The notes beneath the pieces were generated by a model. It saw nothing but the letters and a program-made list of their open reading frames with translations. It was not told the origin of the DNA and did no database searches. Positions 1-6,596 of a stretch of 19,469 bases of DNA are shown here, in pieces (the first letter of the stretch is position 1; the number at the start of each line of letters is the position of its first letter). Origin of the DNA: SP202 sp036339395 (lineage in GTDB: Bacteria > Planctomycetota > Phycisphaerae > Phycisphaerales > SM1A02); contig JAYZBD010000029.1 of NCBI GenBank assembly GCA_036339395.1, positions 1 through 19,469 on the forward strand, given 5' to 3'. Both the position numbers and the translations under genes were made by a program.

Positions 1-105
1 GTCATCCGCGAGAACCTGCTTCGCAGCGTCGAACGGTACCAGCAGGCACAGGAACAGTTGATGGATGTGCTTCGTGGGCCTGTCGAGGACAGCGGGTCGA
101 AGTGA
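1..105 (+). CDS. C-terminal fragment of an unknown protein (5' end outside window)
   Basis: The first frame is open from base 1 to a TGA at 103-105 and gives 34 residues, starting VIRENLLRSVERYQQAQEQL. The visible part is charged and glutamine-rich, helix-prone, and has a short acidic tail (EDSGSK), so it looks like the soluble end of a longer protein. I do not recognise the family. Its stop overlaps the GTG start of the next gene (GTGA at 102-105), so the two are probably co-transcribed and translationally coupled. The call rests on this overlap and the clean open frame; the function is unknown. Confidence 0.5.
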   Translation, partial: VIRENLLRSVERYQQAQEQLMDVLRGPVEDSGSK

Positions 106-944
106 ATGGACCCCACCTGGTAACGGACCCGACCGATCCCAGGTTGGATGTATTCCGTGATGTCCGTGATCGTGACCTGCGAGGTCGTGAAGGCCTGTTC
201 ATGGCCGAGTCCGAACTGGTTCTCCGTCGATTGCTGACCACCCCCGAACGTCTGCACTCGCTTCTTCTTTCCCCATCGAAGTTCGATCGATTGGAGGACG
301 AACTGAGCTCATTGCCGGATGCAGTTCCGGTCTACACCGCCGAGATCGAGATCATGGGATCCATCTCGGGATTCCATATCCACCGGGGAGTCCTTGCAGC
401 CGGGATTCGTCCCGACGAGTCCCTGCTGCTGCCATCCAGCGCGCTTGGCCACCTGAAGGGGAGCGGTCGGTGCACGCTGCTGGTTGTCGAGGGTGTGACG
501 AACGTGGACAACATCGGTGCCTTCTTCAGGAATGCAGCCGCATTCGGGGCTGACGGCCTGCTCTTCGATGCAACGTGCGTCGATCCCCTCTACCGGAAGG
601 CGGTCCGGGTTTCCATGGGCCATGTTCTTGCACTGCCCTGGGCGATCGCAGCTCCGGGAACCTGGCTCGATACGTTGCAGGAACTCCGGGACACGTGGGA
701 ACTTCACCTCATCGGCGCAGAAACGGAACGCGGTGCCAGGCCAGCCTGGGAGATCGACTGGCCGGAACGCTGCGCCATCATCGTCGGTTCTGAAGGTTCC
801 GGCCTGCCAGGTGAAACCATCGAGGCCTGCGACGAATTGGTGGAGATTCCGATGGATGGAAGCGTGCCGTCACTGAACGTGGGGCTGGCATCGGGCATCT
901 GTCTCTATGAACGGTCGAGACAGGCAGTCTGCAAGGAAGCCTAG
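102..944 (+). CDS. SpoU/TrmH-family RNA 2'-O-methyltransferase
   Basis: 280-residue cytoplasmic enzyme of the SPOUT class, predicted to methylate the 2'-OH of a tRNA or rRNA ribose using SAM. All three SpoU motifs are visible. Motif 1 is at about 132-145 (TNVDNIGAFFRNA, with the conserved N and R), motif 2 at about 227-236 (IVGSEGSGLP), and motif 3 at about 249-264 (IPMDGSVPSLNVGLAS), which forms the knotted SAM pocket. Residues 1-120 resemble the substrate-binding extension of longer TrmH-like enzymes. The start is GTG at 102, overlapping the previous stop; the ATG at 106 is in another frame. The substrate cannot be told from sequence (TrmH, RlmB-like and TsnR-like members look alike). The stop shares the four bases CTAG with the convergent murA stop. 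Confidence 0.9.
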   Translation: MNGPHLVTDPTDPRLDVFRDVRDRDLRGREGLFMAESELVLRRLLTTPERLHSLLLSPSKFDRLEDELSSLPDAVPVYTAEIEIMGSISGFHIHRGVLAAGIRPDESLLLPSSALGHLKGSGRCTLLVVEGVTNVDNIGAFFRNAAAFGADGLLFDATCVDPLYRKAVRVSMGHVLALPWAIAAPGTWLDTLQELRDTWELHLIGAETERGARPAWEIDWPERCAIIVGSEGSGLPGETIEACDELVEIPMDGSVPSLNVGLASGICLYERSRQAVCKEA

Positions 945-2302
945 GCGGTTCGTTGAGCCCCACTGATCATCGGCTTCGTGAGAATCAGCGGGGCGCCCCC
1001 GACGACTTCGCCGGTTTCGCCGTCGATCCGTTCTATGTTCGCACCGAGGTTGTTCAACTGCTCCTCGATCCGGACGTAGCCACGGTCGACGTGGTAGATC
1101 CGGCTGACCTCCGTCTCACCCCTGGCGGCGAGCCCGGCAAGAATGAGGCTCGCAGAACCGCGGAGATCACTGGCCATGACCGGGGCGCCGATGAGCTCAT
1201 CAACACCCTGGACGACGACCGTCGGGCCTTGTCGTACCAGCTTGGCTCCCATCCGGTTGAGTTCCGGGACATGCATGAAGCGGTCCGGATAGATCTTCTC
1301 GGTGACGATGGAATTGCCATCGGCGAGGCAGAGAAGGGACATCAGCTGGGCCTGCAGGTCGGTGGGGAAGCCCGGGTAGGGCTGTGTCGTGAAGAGCACG
1401 GGCTTGAACGTCCCCTCGGCAGCCACCCTGACGGTACACCGGTTGGAAAGCTCGTTGGGCGGATCGACGGGTTCAACCACGATGCCGATTTCATGCATCA
1501 AGTGTGTCAATGCAAGCAGGTGATCCCAGGGGTAGTTCTCGAACGTGACATCTCCGCCCGAGATCGCGATTGCGATGGCCAGCGTTCCAGCGACGATGCG
1601 GTCGGGGAGGACCTCGTGTTCGGCGCTGTGCAGTTCATCAACACCTTCAATGGTGATCCGAGGTGTTCCGGCACCGCTGATGTGTGCGCCCATCGCATTC
1701 AGAAGAACCGCGAGATCGGCGATCTCGGGTTCACATGCAGCAGACTCGATCACCGTGCACCCACGTGCCAGCACGGCTGCAGACATGATGTTCGCTGTAC
1801 CGAGTACGGTGGAACCGAATGGACCTCCAAGGAAGATCGTTGTTCCAGTCAACTTCTTGGCACGTGCAACGATGTCGCCACCTTCAAGCGTGATCTGTGC
1901 TCCCAGTGCCTCCAGTCCTCTCAGGTGCAGGTCGACCGGTCGGTCACCGATGGCGCAGCCCCCGGGCATGGAGACTCGTGCTTCACCTCGACGTGCAAGC
2001 ATCGGGCCCAGGGTGCAGATGCTGGCACGCATCGTCTTGACGATCTCGTAGCGGGCATGCAATTTCGTGGCATCGGTGACGTGGAATGTCCAGTCCCGTC
2101 CCTGAGTCTGGACGTCGACGCCCAGTTCCCTCAGGAGCCTCGACATGTTCCTCACGTCCATCAGCGGTGGGATTCCCCGCAGGTGGACCGGCTCATCGCA
2201 GAGAAGCGAGGCAGCCATGAGTGGGAGAGCAGCGTTTTTGGATCCGTCGACACAGCAGCGTCCGCTGAGTCGGGTTCCACCCTGGATTCGAAATGCGTCC
2301 AT
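941..2302 (-). CDS. murA: UDP-N-acetylglucosamine 1-carboxyvinyltransferase
   Basis: 453-residue cytoplasmic enzyme that transfers enolpyruvate from PEP to UDP-GlcNAc, the first committed step of peptidoglycan synthesis. The EPSP-synthase fold markers are present: SKN at 21-23 (K22 and N23 match E. coli), R92, and the fosfomycin-target loop MPGGCAIGDRPVDLH with catalytic Cys116 (E. coli Cys115). TQPYPGFPTDLQAQ carries the catalytic Asp315 (E. coli Asp305), and RG-SASLILAGLAA lies near the C terminus. It is about 35 residues longer than E. coli MurA (419), mostly in small insertions and a C-terminal extension after residue 430. The ATG at 2302 has GAAGG six bases upstream. A functional murA fits the view that planctomycetes make peptidoglycan. 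It converges on the RNA methyltransferase and is divergent from the reductase gene. Confidence 0.96.
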   Translation of the reverse strand: MDAFRIQGGTRLSGRCCVDGSKNAALPLMAASLLCDEPVHLRGIPPLMDVRNMSRLLRELGVDVQTQGRDWTFHVTDATKLHARYEIVKTMRASICTLGPMLARRGEARVSMPGGCAIGDRPVDLHLRGLEALGAQITLEGGDIVARAKKLTGTTIFLGGPFGSTVLGTANIMSAAVLARGCTVIESAACEPEIADLAVLLNAMGAHISGAGTPRITIEGVDELHSAEHEVLPDRIVAGTLAIAIAISGGDVTFENYPWDHLLALTHLMHEIGIVVEPVDPPNELSNRCTVRVAAEGTFKPVLFTTQPYPGFPTDLQAQLMSLLCLADGNSIVTEKIYPDRFMHVPELNRMGAKLVRQGPTVVVQGVDELIGAPVMASDLRGSASLILAGLAARGETEVSRIYHVDRGYVRIEEQLNNLGANIERIDGETGEVVGGAPLILTKPMISGAQRTA

Positions 2303-2405
2303 GTTCGGCCTTCATCCTTGACCTTGGGGTGGATCCCGGGAGCCTCCGATGCTCCTCGTGACTGGATCCTACCACACCTTTGAAGGCGCAGAAAAGAACC
2401 CCTCC

Positions 2406-2411
2406 TATACT
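2406..2411 (+). promoter_or_regulatory. TATACT -10 box of a probable leaderless promoter (reductase gene)
   Basis: TATACT matches the sigma-70 -10 consensus at 5 of 6 positions and ends six bases before GTG 2418, so transcription would be expected to start on the G of the start codon. No Shine-Dalgarno precedes the GTG. A possible TTGAAG -35 lies at 2380-2385, but its 20-bp spacing is long. The box falls inside an in-frame upstream extension that opens with ATG 2349. Confidence 0.45.
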
Positions 2412-2417
2412 GTCGCC

Positions 2418-3383
2418 GTGAACGACCCTCTCGCTCCAGAACTTGGTGAAGTCCAGATGCATGCAGTGAAGCCCAAGGCACCTGTGGTGGGCCGTGTCGT
2501 CTCCACGGAATCCTGCATGCAGGGCAAATCTGCGAGCTTTGTCCGCCACGTGTCCATCGACGTCTCGGGGACTCCGTTGGCCGGCTCCTTTCGAGTGGGG
2601 CAGGCATTCGGGGTCATCGCCCCGGGTGAGGATGACCGTGGAAAGCCCCATGCCGTACGCCTCTACTCCCTGGCCTGCCCGACCCAGGGCGAAGATGGGA
2701 GTGGCAATGTCATTTCCACGACCGTGAAACGTGTCATCGACGAGTACAGTGCCGAGAAGGAGACCGATGACCAGGAAGCCCATCACCTGTTCCTCGGTGT
2801 CTGCAGCAACTACCTCTGTGATATCAACGTCGGGGATGAGGTGCTCGTGACGGGCCCTGCGGGCAAGAGATTTCTCCTGCCAGAGGATCCATCGAAGCAT
2901 GATTACCTGTTCATTGCTACAGGAACAGGAATCGCACCTTACCGGGGCATGATCATGGAACTGCTTGAAGGTTCCGATGGACCGGTTGACTGTGAAATCC
3001 ATCTTGTCATGGGAACCCCCTACACCACGGACCTGCTCTACGACGACTACTTCGCCTCGATGGCCGAGGAGCACGAGGGTTTCCATTACCACCGGGTCAT
3101 CAGTCGATCCGATGTCCGACGTGAATACGTCGATCGATACATCGACGGTGAGATGGATTCGACGTTCCGATCATTCTTCTCGAATCCACGGACACTCATG
3201 TATCTCTGCGGTCTCGAGGGGATGGAGTCGGGCATGTACCGCATGCTCGCTCGCCACGGACTTGCAGAGGGATTCGTCAACGTCAAGGAACCCTTGACCC
3301 TTGAAGAGCACGAGACATGGGATGCCAAGTCGATGAAGCGGAATGTCAAGTCCGGTTCTCGAAGTCTCGTGGAAGTCTATTGA
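2418..3383 (+). CDS. Ferredoxin-NADP(+) reductase, plant/cyanobacterial type
   Basis: 321-residue cytoplasmic flavoprotein predicted to pass electrons between ferredoxin and NADP(H) through FAD. From GTG 2418, RLYSLA (81-86) is the FAD-binding RxYS motif and VCSNYLCD (128-135) follows. GTGIAP (169-174) is the NADP-binding glycine motif, CGLEGME lies near 270, and the protein ends VEVY; the C-terminal aromatic residue is the hallmark of plant-type FNRs that stacks on the flavin. KPKAP near residue 18 matches where family members begin their FAD domain. The start was placed at GTG 2418 because the frame-extending ATG at 2349 adds 23 residues unlike the family, and because the -10 box at 2406-2411 would then sit inside the gene. 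However, GGGAG at 2338-2342 could serve ATG 2349, so that start is not excluded. No ferredoxin gene is adjacent. BoxA-like reductases are relatives. Confidence 0.88.
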   Translation: MNDPLAPELGEVQMHAVKPKAPVVGRVVSTESCMQGKSASFVRHVSIDVSGTPLAGSFRVGQAFGVIAPGEDDRGKPHAVRLYSLACPTQGEDGSGNVISTTVKRVIDEYSAEKETDDQEAHHLFLGVCSNYLCDINVGDEVLVTGPAGKRFLLPEDPSKHDYLFIATGTGIAPYRGMIMELLEGSDGPVDCEIHLVMGTPYTTDLLYDDYFASMAEEHEGFHYHRVISRSDVRREYVDRYIDGEMDSTFRSFFSNPRTLMYLCGLEGMESGMYRMLARHGLAEGFVNVKEPLTLEEHETWDAKSMKRNVKSGSRSLVEVY

Positions 3384-3508
3384 GTTTCGTCGGGCTGATC
3401 GCCACCATCATCCGTTGGTGGGGAGGCGTATCCCTGGCGTTTCAGCAATGACCAGGCCAGCCAGCCTATTGCCAGCATGCCAGCAGTCGCGATGAGCATC
3501 TTGAACAT
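3377..3508 (-). CDS. Small single-pass membrane protein (43 aa), hypothetical
   Basis: A short frame between the reductase and the lectin gene encodes MFKMLIATAGMLAIGWLAWS, then LLKRQ and an acidic, proline-rich hydrophilic tail ending DDGGDQPDETQ. The layout (one hydrophobic helix of about 17 residues, a positive KR flank, a soluble tail) is that of a genuine small membrane protein rather than a random frame. It starts 30 bp after the lectin gene stop on the same strand, so it may be co-transcribed. Its stop overlaps the 3' end of the reductase gene by seven bases on the opposite strand. No strong Shine-Dalgarno is seen. The 15-base inverted repeat TGGGA-GATGT-TCCCA (3509-3523) directly abuts the start codon. 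I recognise no family. Confidence 0.4.
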   Translation of the reverse strand: MFKMLIATAGMLAIGWLAWSLLKRQGYASPPTDDGGDQPDETQ

Positions 3509-3538
3509 TGGGAGATGTTCCCATCGATTCGAGGAGGG

Positions 3539-4102
3539 TCAGTGACGTCGGCGACGTGTCCTGAGTCCGGCGAGACCGAGCACGGCGAGGACGCCTGGTG
3601 CAGGTACGACGACCTCGATGAGTGCCTGTGCGAATCGATTCTGATCCTTCCAGTCATTCCATCCGTAGACGGTCGATCCATCGACATCCACGCCCCAGTT
3701 CATGACCGCGACATTCTCGTCTTCCCAATTTCCGTTTGGTTCTCCAGGAGCCCAGTCGGTCCAGTCGAAGACTTCCCCACTGTCCCAGGACCAGTTTCCG
3801 TCCAGGTCGAGATCATTCAGGCCGATCCACATCGTGTTCAGAGAATGGGACTGGATCCAGTCGGTCTCGGCCTGGCTGGTCACGGATGCCAGGTAGCTTT
3901 GTGCGCCCAGGTCGATGCCCAGTTGTTCCGCAGCCTGTCGAGCATCGTAGTACTCGAGTTCCAGGTCCGTGACGTAGTAGTCATGCCCGCCGTAGGACCC
4001 GATGTAGTCATACGCGATGTCCGCTTGGGCAATTCCTCCGAGTCCCAGTGCTGCGAGCATGCAGGGAATCAGGGTGTGCAGATTGATTCGGCTTCTGTTC
4101 AT
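3539..4102 (-). CDS. Secreted C-type lectin-like protein with PEP-CTERM-like tail
   Basis: 187-residue exported protein. Residues 1-27 form a signal peptide (hydrophobic LIPCMLAALGLGGIAQA). Residues 30-163 are a C-type lectin fold: WIGL at 92-95, the calcium- and sugar-binding EPN at 121-123 (the mannose-type triplet in animal lectins), and WND at 148-150, which supplies the other calcium ligands. The mature domain has no cysteines, so the two canonical disulfides are absent. Residues 165-187 (VVPAPGVLAVLGLAGL, then RTRRRRH) match the PEP-CTERM layout of a P-rich motif, one transmembrane helix and an Arg cluster, the substrate of exosortase-type sorting enzymes. No exosortase lies in the window. 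The ATG at 4102 has a strong Shine-Dalgarno, AGAGGGA, seven bases upstream. The ligand is unknown. Confidence 0.85.
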   Translation of the reverse strand: MNRSRINLHTLIPCMLAALGLGGIAQADIAYDYIGSYGGHDYYVTDLELEYYDARQAAEQLGIDLGAQSYLASVTSQAETDWIQSHSLNTMWIGLNDLDLDGNWSWDSGEVFDWTDWAPGEPNGNWEDENVAVMNWGVDVDGSTVYGWNDWKDQNRFAQALIEVVVPAPGVLAVLGLAGLRTRRRRH

Positions 4103-4154
4103 GATCGAGTCCCTCTTGACTTCTCAGTAACTGCTGATGTTTCCGTGTCTCCAG

Positions 4155-4180
4155 GGCAGCCTCTCATCGCGTGGGCTGCC
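4155..4180 (-). terminator. Hairpin after the FG-GAP gene, possible terminator
   Basis: GGCAGCC at 4155-4161 and GGCTGCC at 4174-4180 form a perfect 7-bp GC-rich stem with a 12-base loop. It begins 14 bases after the stop of the FG-GAP propeller gene. No T-run follows on the minus strand, so it is not a classical Rho-independent terminator. It could act as a 3'-end stabiliser or part of a Rho-dependent end. Confidence 0.35.
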
Positions 4181-4193
4181 GGGAAGAGTGGTT

Positions 4194-5588
4194 TCAATTC
4201 CATGCTTCCAGCACGGCAAGTAGATCGAGTACATCGACGAGCTCGTTTCGATCGGAATCCCCGTTGCAGGGAGCGGGTGTATCCGGGCACTCACCCCAGT
4301 CCCGCAGCACGACGAGCAGGTCGAAGATGTTGACCACGCCATCGAAGTTCAGGTCTCCGCCCTGTGCAGCTCGGTCCAGGTCGTAGTAGTACGCCGCACC
4401 CGCCTCGCTGTCCTGCCAGGGAGCCCCAAGAAGCACGTTGCTTCCCGAGAGAGCGGCCTTGTAGCCGACCCGTGCACCATTCTCGCCGTCCGTCGTGACG
4501 AGCTTGACGACTTCCACCCAGCCATCCTCAGTCGTTTCTTCGTAGAGGTAGCCATGTCCAGGACTGTCTGGATATCCATAACACCCGACGGCGGCACGTG
4601 AACCATCGATCGAGACCGATGAGCCGAACTTCTGCCAGGCCTCGTCCCCGGAGGGAACCAATTGTTCCTGTTCGATCCAGGAATCATCGCTGCGGTCAAG
4701 CCTGTACACGTAGGCGGCTCCGGCGTTGGGAGCGGCGGCGTCGTTGTAGATTGCACCCATGACGGCAAGGTCACCATCTTCATTGATATCGACGGCATAC
4801 CCGAAGTAGTCGAAGGCAGCTGTGTCACTGCCGACAAGTCGTTGCTCCTCTTCCCAGTCGTTGTCACTTCTATCTAAGTAGAAGATGTACGCACTGCCGG
4901 CGGAGAGGCCATCGATGTTGTCCCGTGGCGAGCCGACGATGATCCGCTCATCTCCAATCGCGACGCTTGTACCGAACTTCACCGTGGGAGAAGAGGGTAC
5001 GAGTCGTTGCACCAGTTCCCAGTCGCAGCACCCGTCGTATTCGAATACCCAGGCAGTTCCCGAGGAAGGGCCTTCAATATCGGAGAGGTAGGCCCCGACG
5101 ACGGCTGTTGTTTCGGAGATCGCGACCGAGCAACCGAAGAAGTCGCTCCATTGTCCGCCGGGGGCGACGAGTTGTGCTTCTTCAACCCAGTTTCCGTTGT
5201 TGTTGCGGCGGTAGATGTATGCGGCGCCTTCACGGGTGGTGATGGGGTGGAGGGGTGCGCCTGCGATCAGCAGGTTTCCACGTACATCCACCGAGTAGCC
5301 GAAGTTCTCGTAGATTCCTGCATTCGAGGCCGTGAGTAGATGCTCGTTGCCTGCTGCATCGATGACGGTGACCGAACCCGCGTCACCACCTCCATCGGTG
5401 GTGTTGTCCTTGGGTGAGCCGATTGCCATCAGGTCTCCATCCATCGCGATGGACCAGCCGGCACTGTCATTCGACACACCACCGGATGGGACGACCTTCT
5501 CGGTCTCCGTAATGGAATCAACTGCAAGGGCAGTGCCGATGGATGCCATGCATGTCAACGACAGTGTGATCGCAGTGAACGTATTCAT
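4194..5588 (-). CDS. Secreted FG-GAP seven-blade propeller protein with dockerin-like tail
   Basis: 464 residues. Residues 1-22 are a signal peptide, probably cut at TALA-VDS. Residues 25-400 hold seven FG-GAP-type units, recognisable by pairs such as FGYSVDVRGN/LLIAGAP, FGCSVAI/AVVGAY, FGTSVAI/IIVGSP and FGSSVSI/AAVGCY; seven fits a closed beta-propeller. Residues 411-464 are two dockerin-type repeats with Asp/Asn calcium loops (GDLNFDGVVN; GDSDRNELVD) and the endings DLLVVLRDWG and DLLAVLEAWN. The second is the extreme C terminus. The protein is probably exported and calcium-stabilised; ligand or enzymatic activity is not evident. The ATG at 5588 follows AGGGAAGG by seven bases. The gene lies 91 bp upstream of the lectin gene on the same strand, with a hairpin between them. 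Confidence 0.85.
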   Translation of the reverse strand: MNTFTAITLSLTCMASIGTALAVDSITETEKVVPSGGVSNDSAGWSIAMDGDLMAIGSPKDNTTDGGGDAGSVTVIDAAGNEHLLTASNAGIYENFGYSVDVRGNLLIAGAPLHPITTREGAAYIYRRNNNGNWVEEAQLVAPGGQWSDFFGCSVAISETTAVVGAYLSDIEGPSSGTAWVFEYDGCCDWELVQRLVPSSPTVKFGTSVAIGDERIIVGSPRDNIDGLSAGSAYIFYLDRSDNDWEEEQRLVGSDTAAFDYFGYAVDINEDGDLAVMGAIYNDAAAPNAGAAYVYRLDRSDDSWIEQEQLVPSGDEAWQKFGSSVSIDGSRAAVGCYGYPDSPGHGYLYEETTEDGWVEVVKLVTTDGENGARVGYKAALSGSNVLLGAPWQDSEAGAAYYYDLDRAAQGGDLNFDGVVNIFDLLVVLRDWGECPDTPAPCNGDSDRNELVDVLDLLAVLEAWN

Positions 5589-5630
5589 GATCTTGCCTTC
5601 CCTGGTATTCGGCCCTTGTCGATCCGTGTG

Positions 5631-5670
5631 CCCCGGTTCTCAAGCCGTGGTATTCTGGCTCGAACCGGGG
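5631..5670. repeat. Inverted repeat CCCCGGTTC/GAACCGGGG upstream of the FG-GAP gene
   Basis: Nine-base arms at 5631-5639 and 5662-5670 pair perfectly. Inside them AGCC (5643-5646) pairs with GGCT (5657-5660) around a 10-base loop. The element lies in the 203-bp gap between the SAM methyltransferase stop (5792) and the FG-GAP start (5588). No T-run flanks it, so a Rho-independent terminator is unlikely. An operator or a structured 5' leader of the FG-GAP mRNA is possible. Nothing else was recognised in this gap. Confidence 0.45.
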
Positions 5671-5791
5671 AAGGTGCAAATGGAAACAACCCGTTGTGGA
5701 CAACTTGGGTCCGAGAACATCGATTCCAGGCCATCCAGACCGCATGACCCTCCTGACCATGATTGGTGGAACCCTCCTGGCGAACCTGGTC

Positions 5792-6538
5792 TCAGCGTTT
5801 TCGTGCGTAGATCAGAAGGGTCGAGGCAAGTGGTGGGGGCATCAGCCTGTGAGCAAGGACACCGAGCCTGTAGGCCAGGCTTGAAAATCGCAGGTAGGCG
5901 GGTTCTGCTTCATGCCGTAGGACGGTTACTTCGAACCCAGCCTTCCTCATGTACCGAATGACCGCCCGCTTCGTATTGCATCGGTAGAAGGTGGGGAACA
6001 CGTCATCGCTCCTGCGGCTGTCCTGGACCTTCGAGGTGATGCCGGCATGGAATCGATTGGGGATCACCGAGGCGAACAGGGAAACGTAACTGTACCTGTT
6101 GGGTGTCTGAAGACAGACGTACGCGCCGGGTTTCAGGACCCTGTGACATTCCGAGAAGAAGGAGCCCGGGTTCTCGACATGCTCAAGCACGTAGTTGCTT
6201 ACAGCCAGGTCAATGGAATCACTCTCGATGGGCCAGGCGCGAGGATCCTCGATCAGGTGGAATGCATCGAGGCTCGGGTTCGACCTTCCTTCTTCATCAA
6301 CATCGATTCCGGTGACCTGCCGGGCCCGCTCCTTGAAGTTCCTCAGGGAGTTTCGCCATGGTGACGACTCATCATCGAAGCAGGCACCACGGCCACACCC
6401 GATGTCGAGTACATGGGCATCGGGAGCCAGGAGTGCATTTACCCGTGCGAAGAAGGCGACGGTTCCATCACAACGCGTATAGCCCCCGTACCCAATCTCC
6501 GGGTAGGCGCGAAGCATGGTTGAGTTCTTCACAGACAT
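5792..6538 (-). CDS. Class I SAM-dependent methyltransferase
   Basis: 248-residue cytoplasmic protein with a Rossmann methyltransferase core. Motif I is VLDIGCGRG (43-51), motif II GIDVD (77-81) with the acidic SAM-ribose ligand, and the motif IV region is DLAVSNYVLEH (111-120), followed by ECHRVLKPGAYVCLQTPN (130-147), typical of the Methyltransf_11/UbiE-like superfamily. After about residue 150 comes an unusual basic and aromatic C-terminal half with hydrophobic stretches. This pattern is often seen in methyltransferases acting on lipids or surface glycans, but the substrate cannot be inferred here. The ATG at 6538 has no Shine-Dalgarno; a TATACT -10 box ends 11 bases upstream, so the leader would be about five bases. 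An in-frame ATG seven codons in (MLRAYPEIGY) is an alternative start. It lies 58 bp downstream of the MFS gene. Confidence 0.85.
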   Translation of the reverse strand: MSVKNSTMLRAYPEIGYGGYTRCDGTVAFFARVNALLAPDAHVLDIGCGRGACFDDESSPWRNSLRNFKERARQVTGIDVDEEGRSNPSLDAFHLIEDPRAWPIESDSIDLAVSNYVLEHVENPGSFFSECHRVLKPGAYVCLQTPNRYSYVSLFASVIPNRFHAGITSKVQDSRRSDDVFPTFYRCNTKRAVIRYMRKAGFEVTVLRHEAEPAYLRFSSLAYRLGVLAHRLMPPPLASTLLIYARKR

Positions 6539-6549
6539 CGTGGTATCGA

Positions 6550-6555
6550 AGTATA
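6550..6555 (-). promoter_or_regulatory. TATACT -10 box before the SAM methyltransferase
   Basis: On the minus strand TATACT ends 11 bases before ATG 6538, predicting a 5' leader of about five bases, too short for a Shine-Dalgarno, and none is present. Immediately upstream lies the inverted repeat CTGAT-GG-ATCAG (6557-6568), a possible small operator between -10 and -35. No good -35 was found (TTGTGA at 6569-6574 is only 13 bp away). Confidence 0.35.
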
Positions 6556-6596
6556 CCTGATGGATCAGTCACAACGACGCATGGAGCATGCCGGAC

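Noticed and set aside
953..2383. 476-codon open frame on the plus strand across murA
   Set aside because: It is fully antisense to murA, whose catalytic residues are all recognisable. The antisense protein has no domain character, and long shadow frames are expected in GC-rich coding DNA.
2349..2417. Upstream in-frame extension of the reductase from ATG 2349, with GGGAG six bases before it
   Set aside because: The extra 23 residues do not resemble the family N terminus, and the -10 box at 2406-2411 would lie inside the gene. It was kept as an alternative only.
3515..4333. 272-codon plus-strand frame over the lectin gene
   Set aside because: It is antisense to a protein with signal peptide, lectin motifs and sorting tail; no support in its own frame.
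5680..5791. Possible small gene or RNA in the gap downstream of the SAM methyltransferase
   Set aside because: Short frames on both strands lack ribosome sites and plausible products; no tRNA-like or RNA-family structure was seen beyond the inverted repeat.
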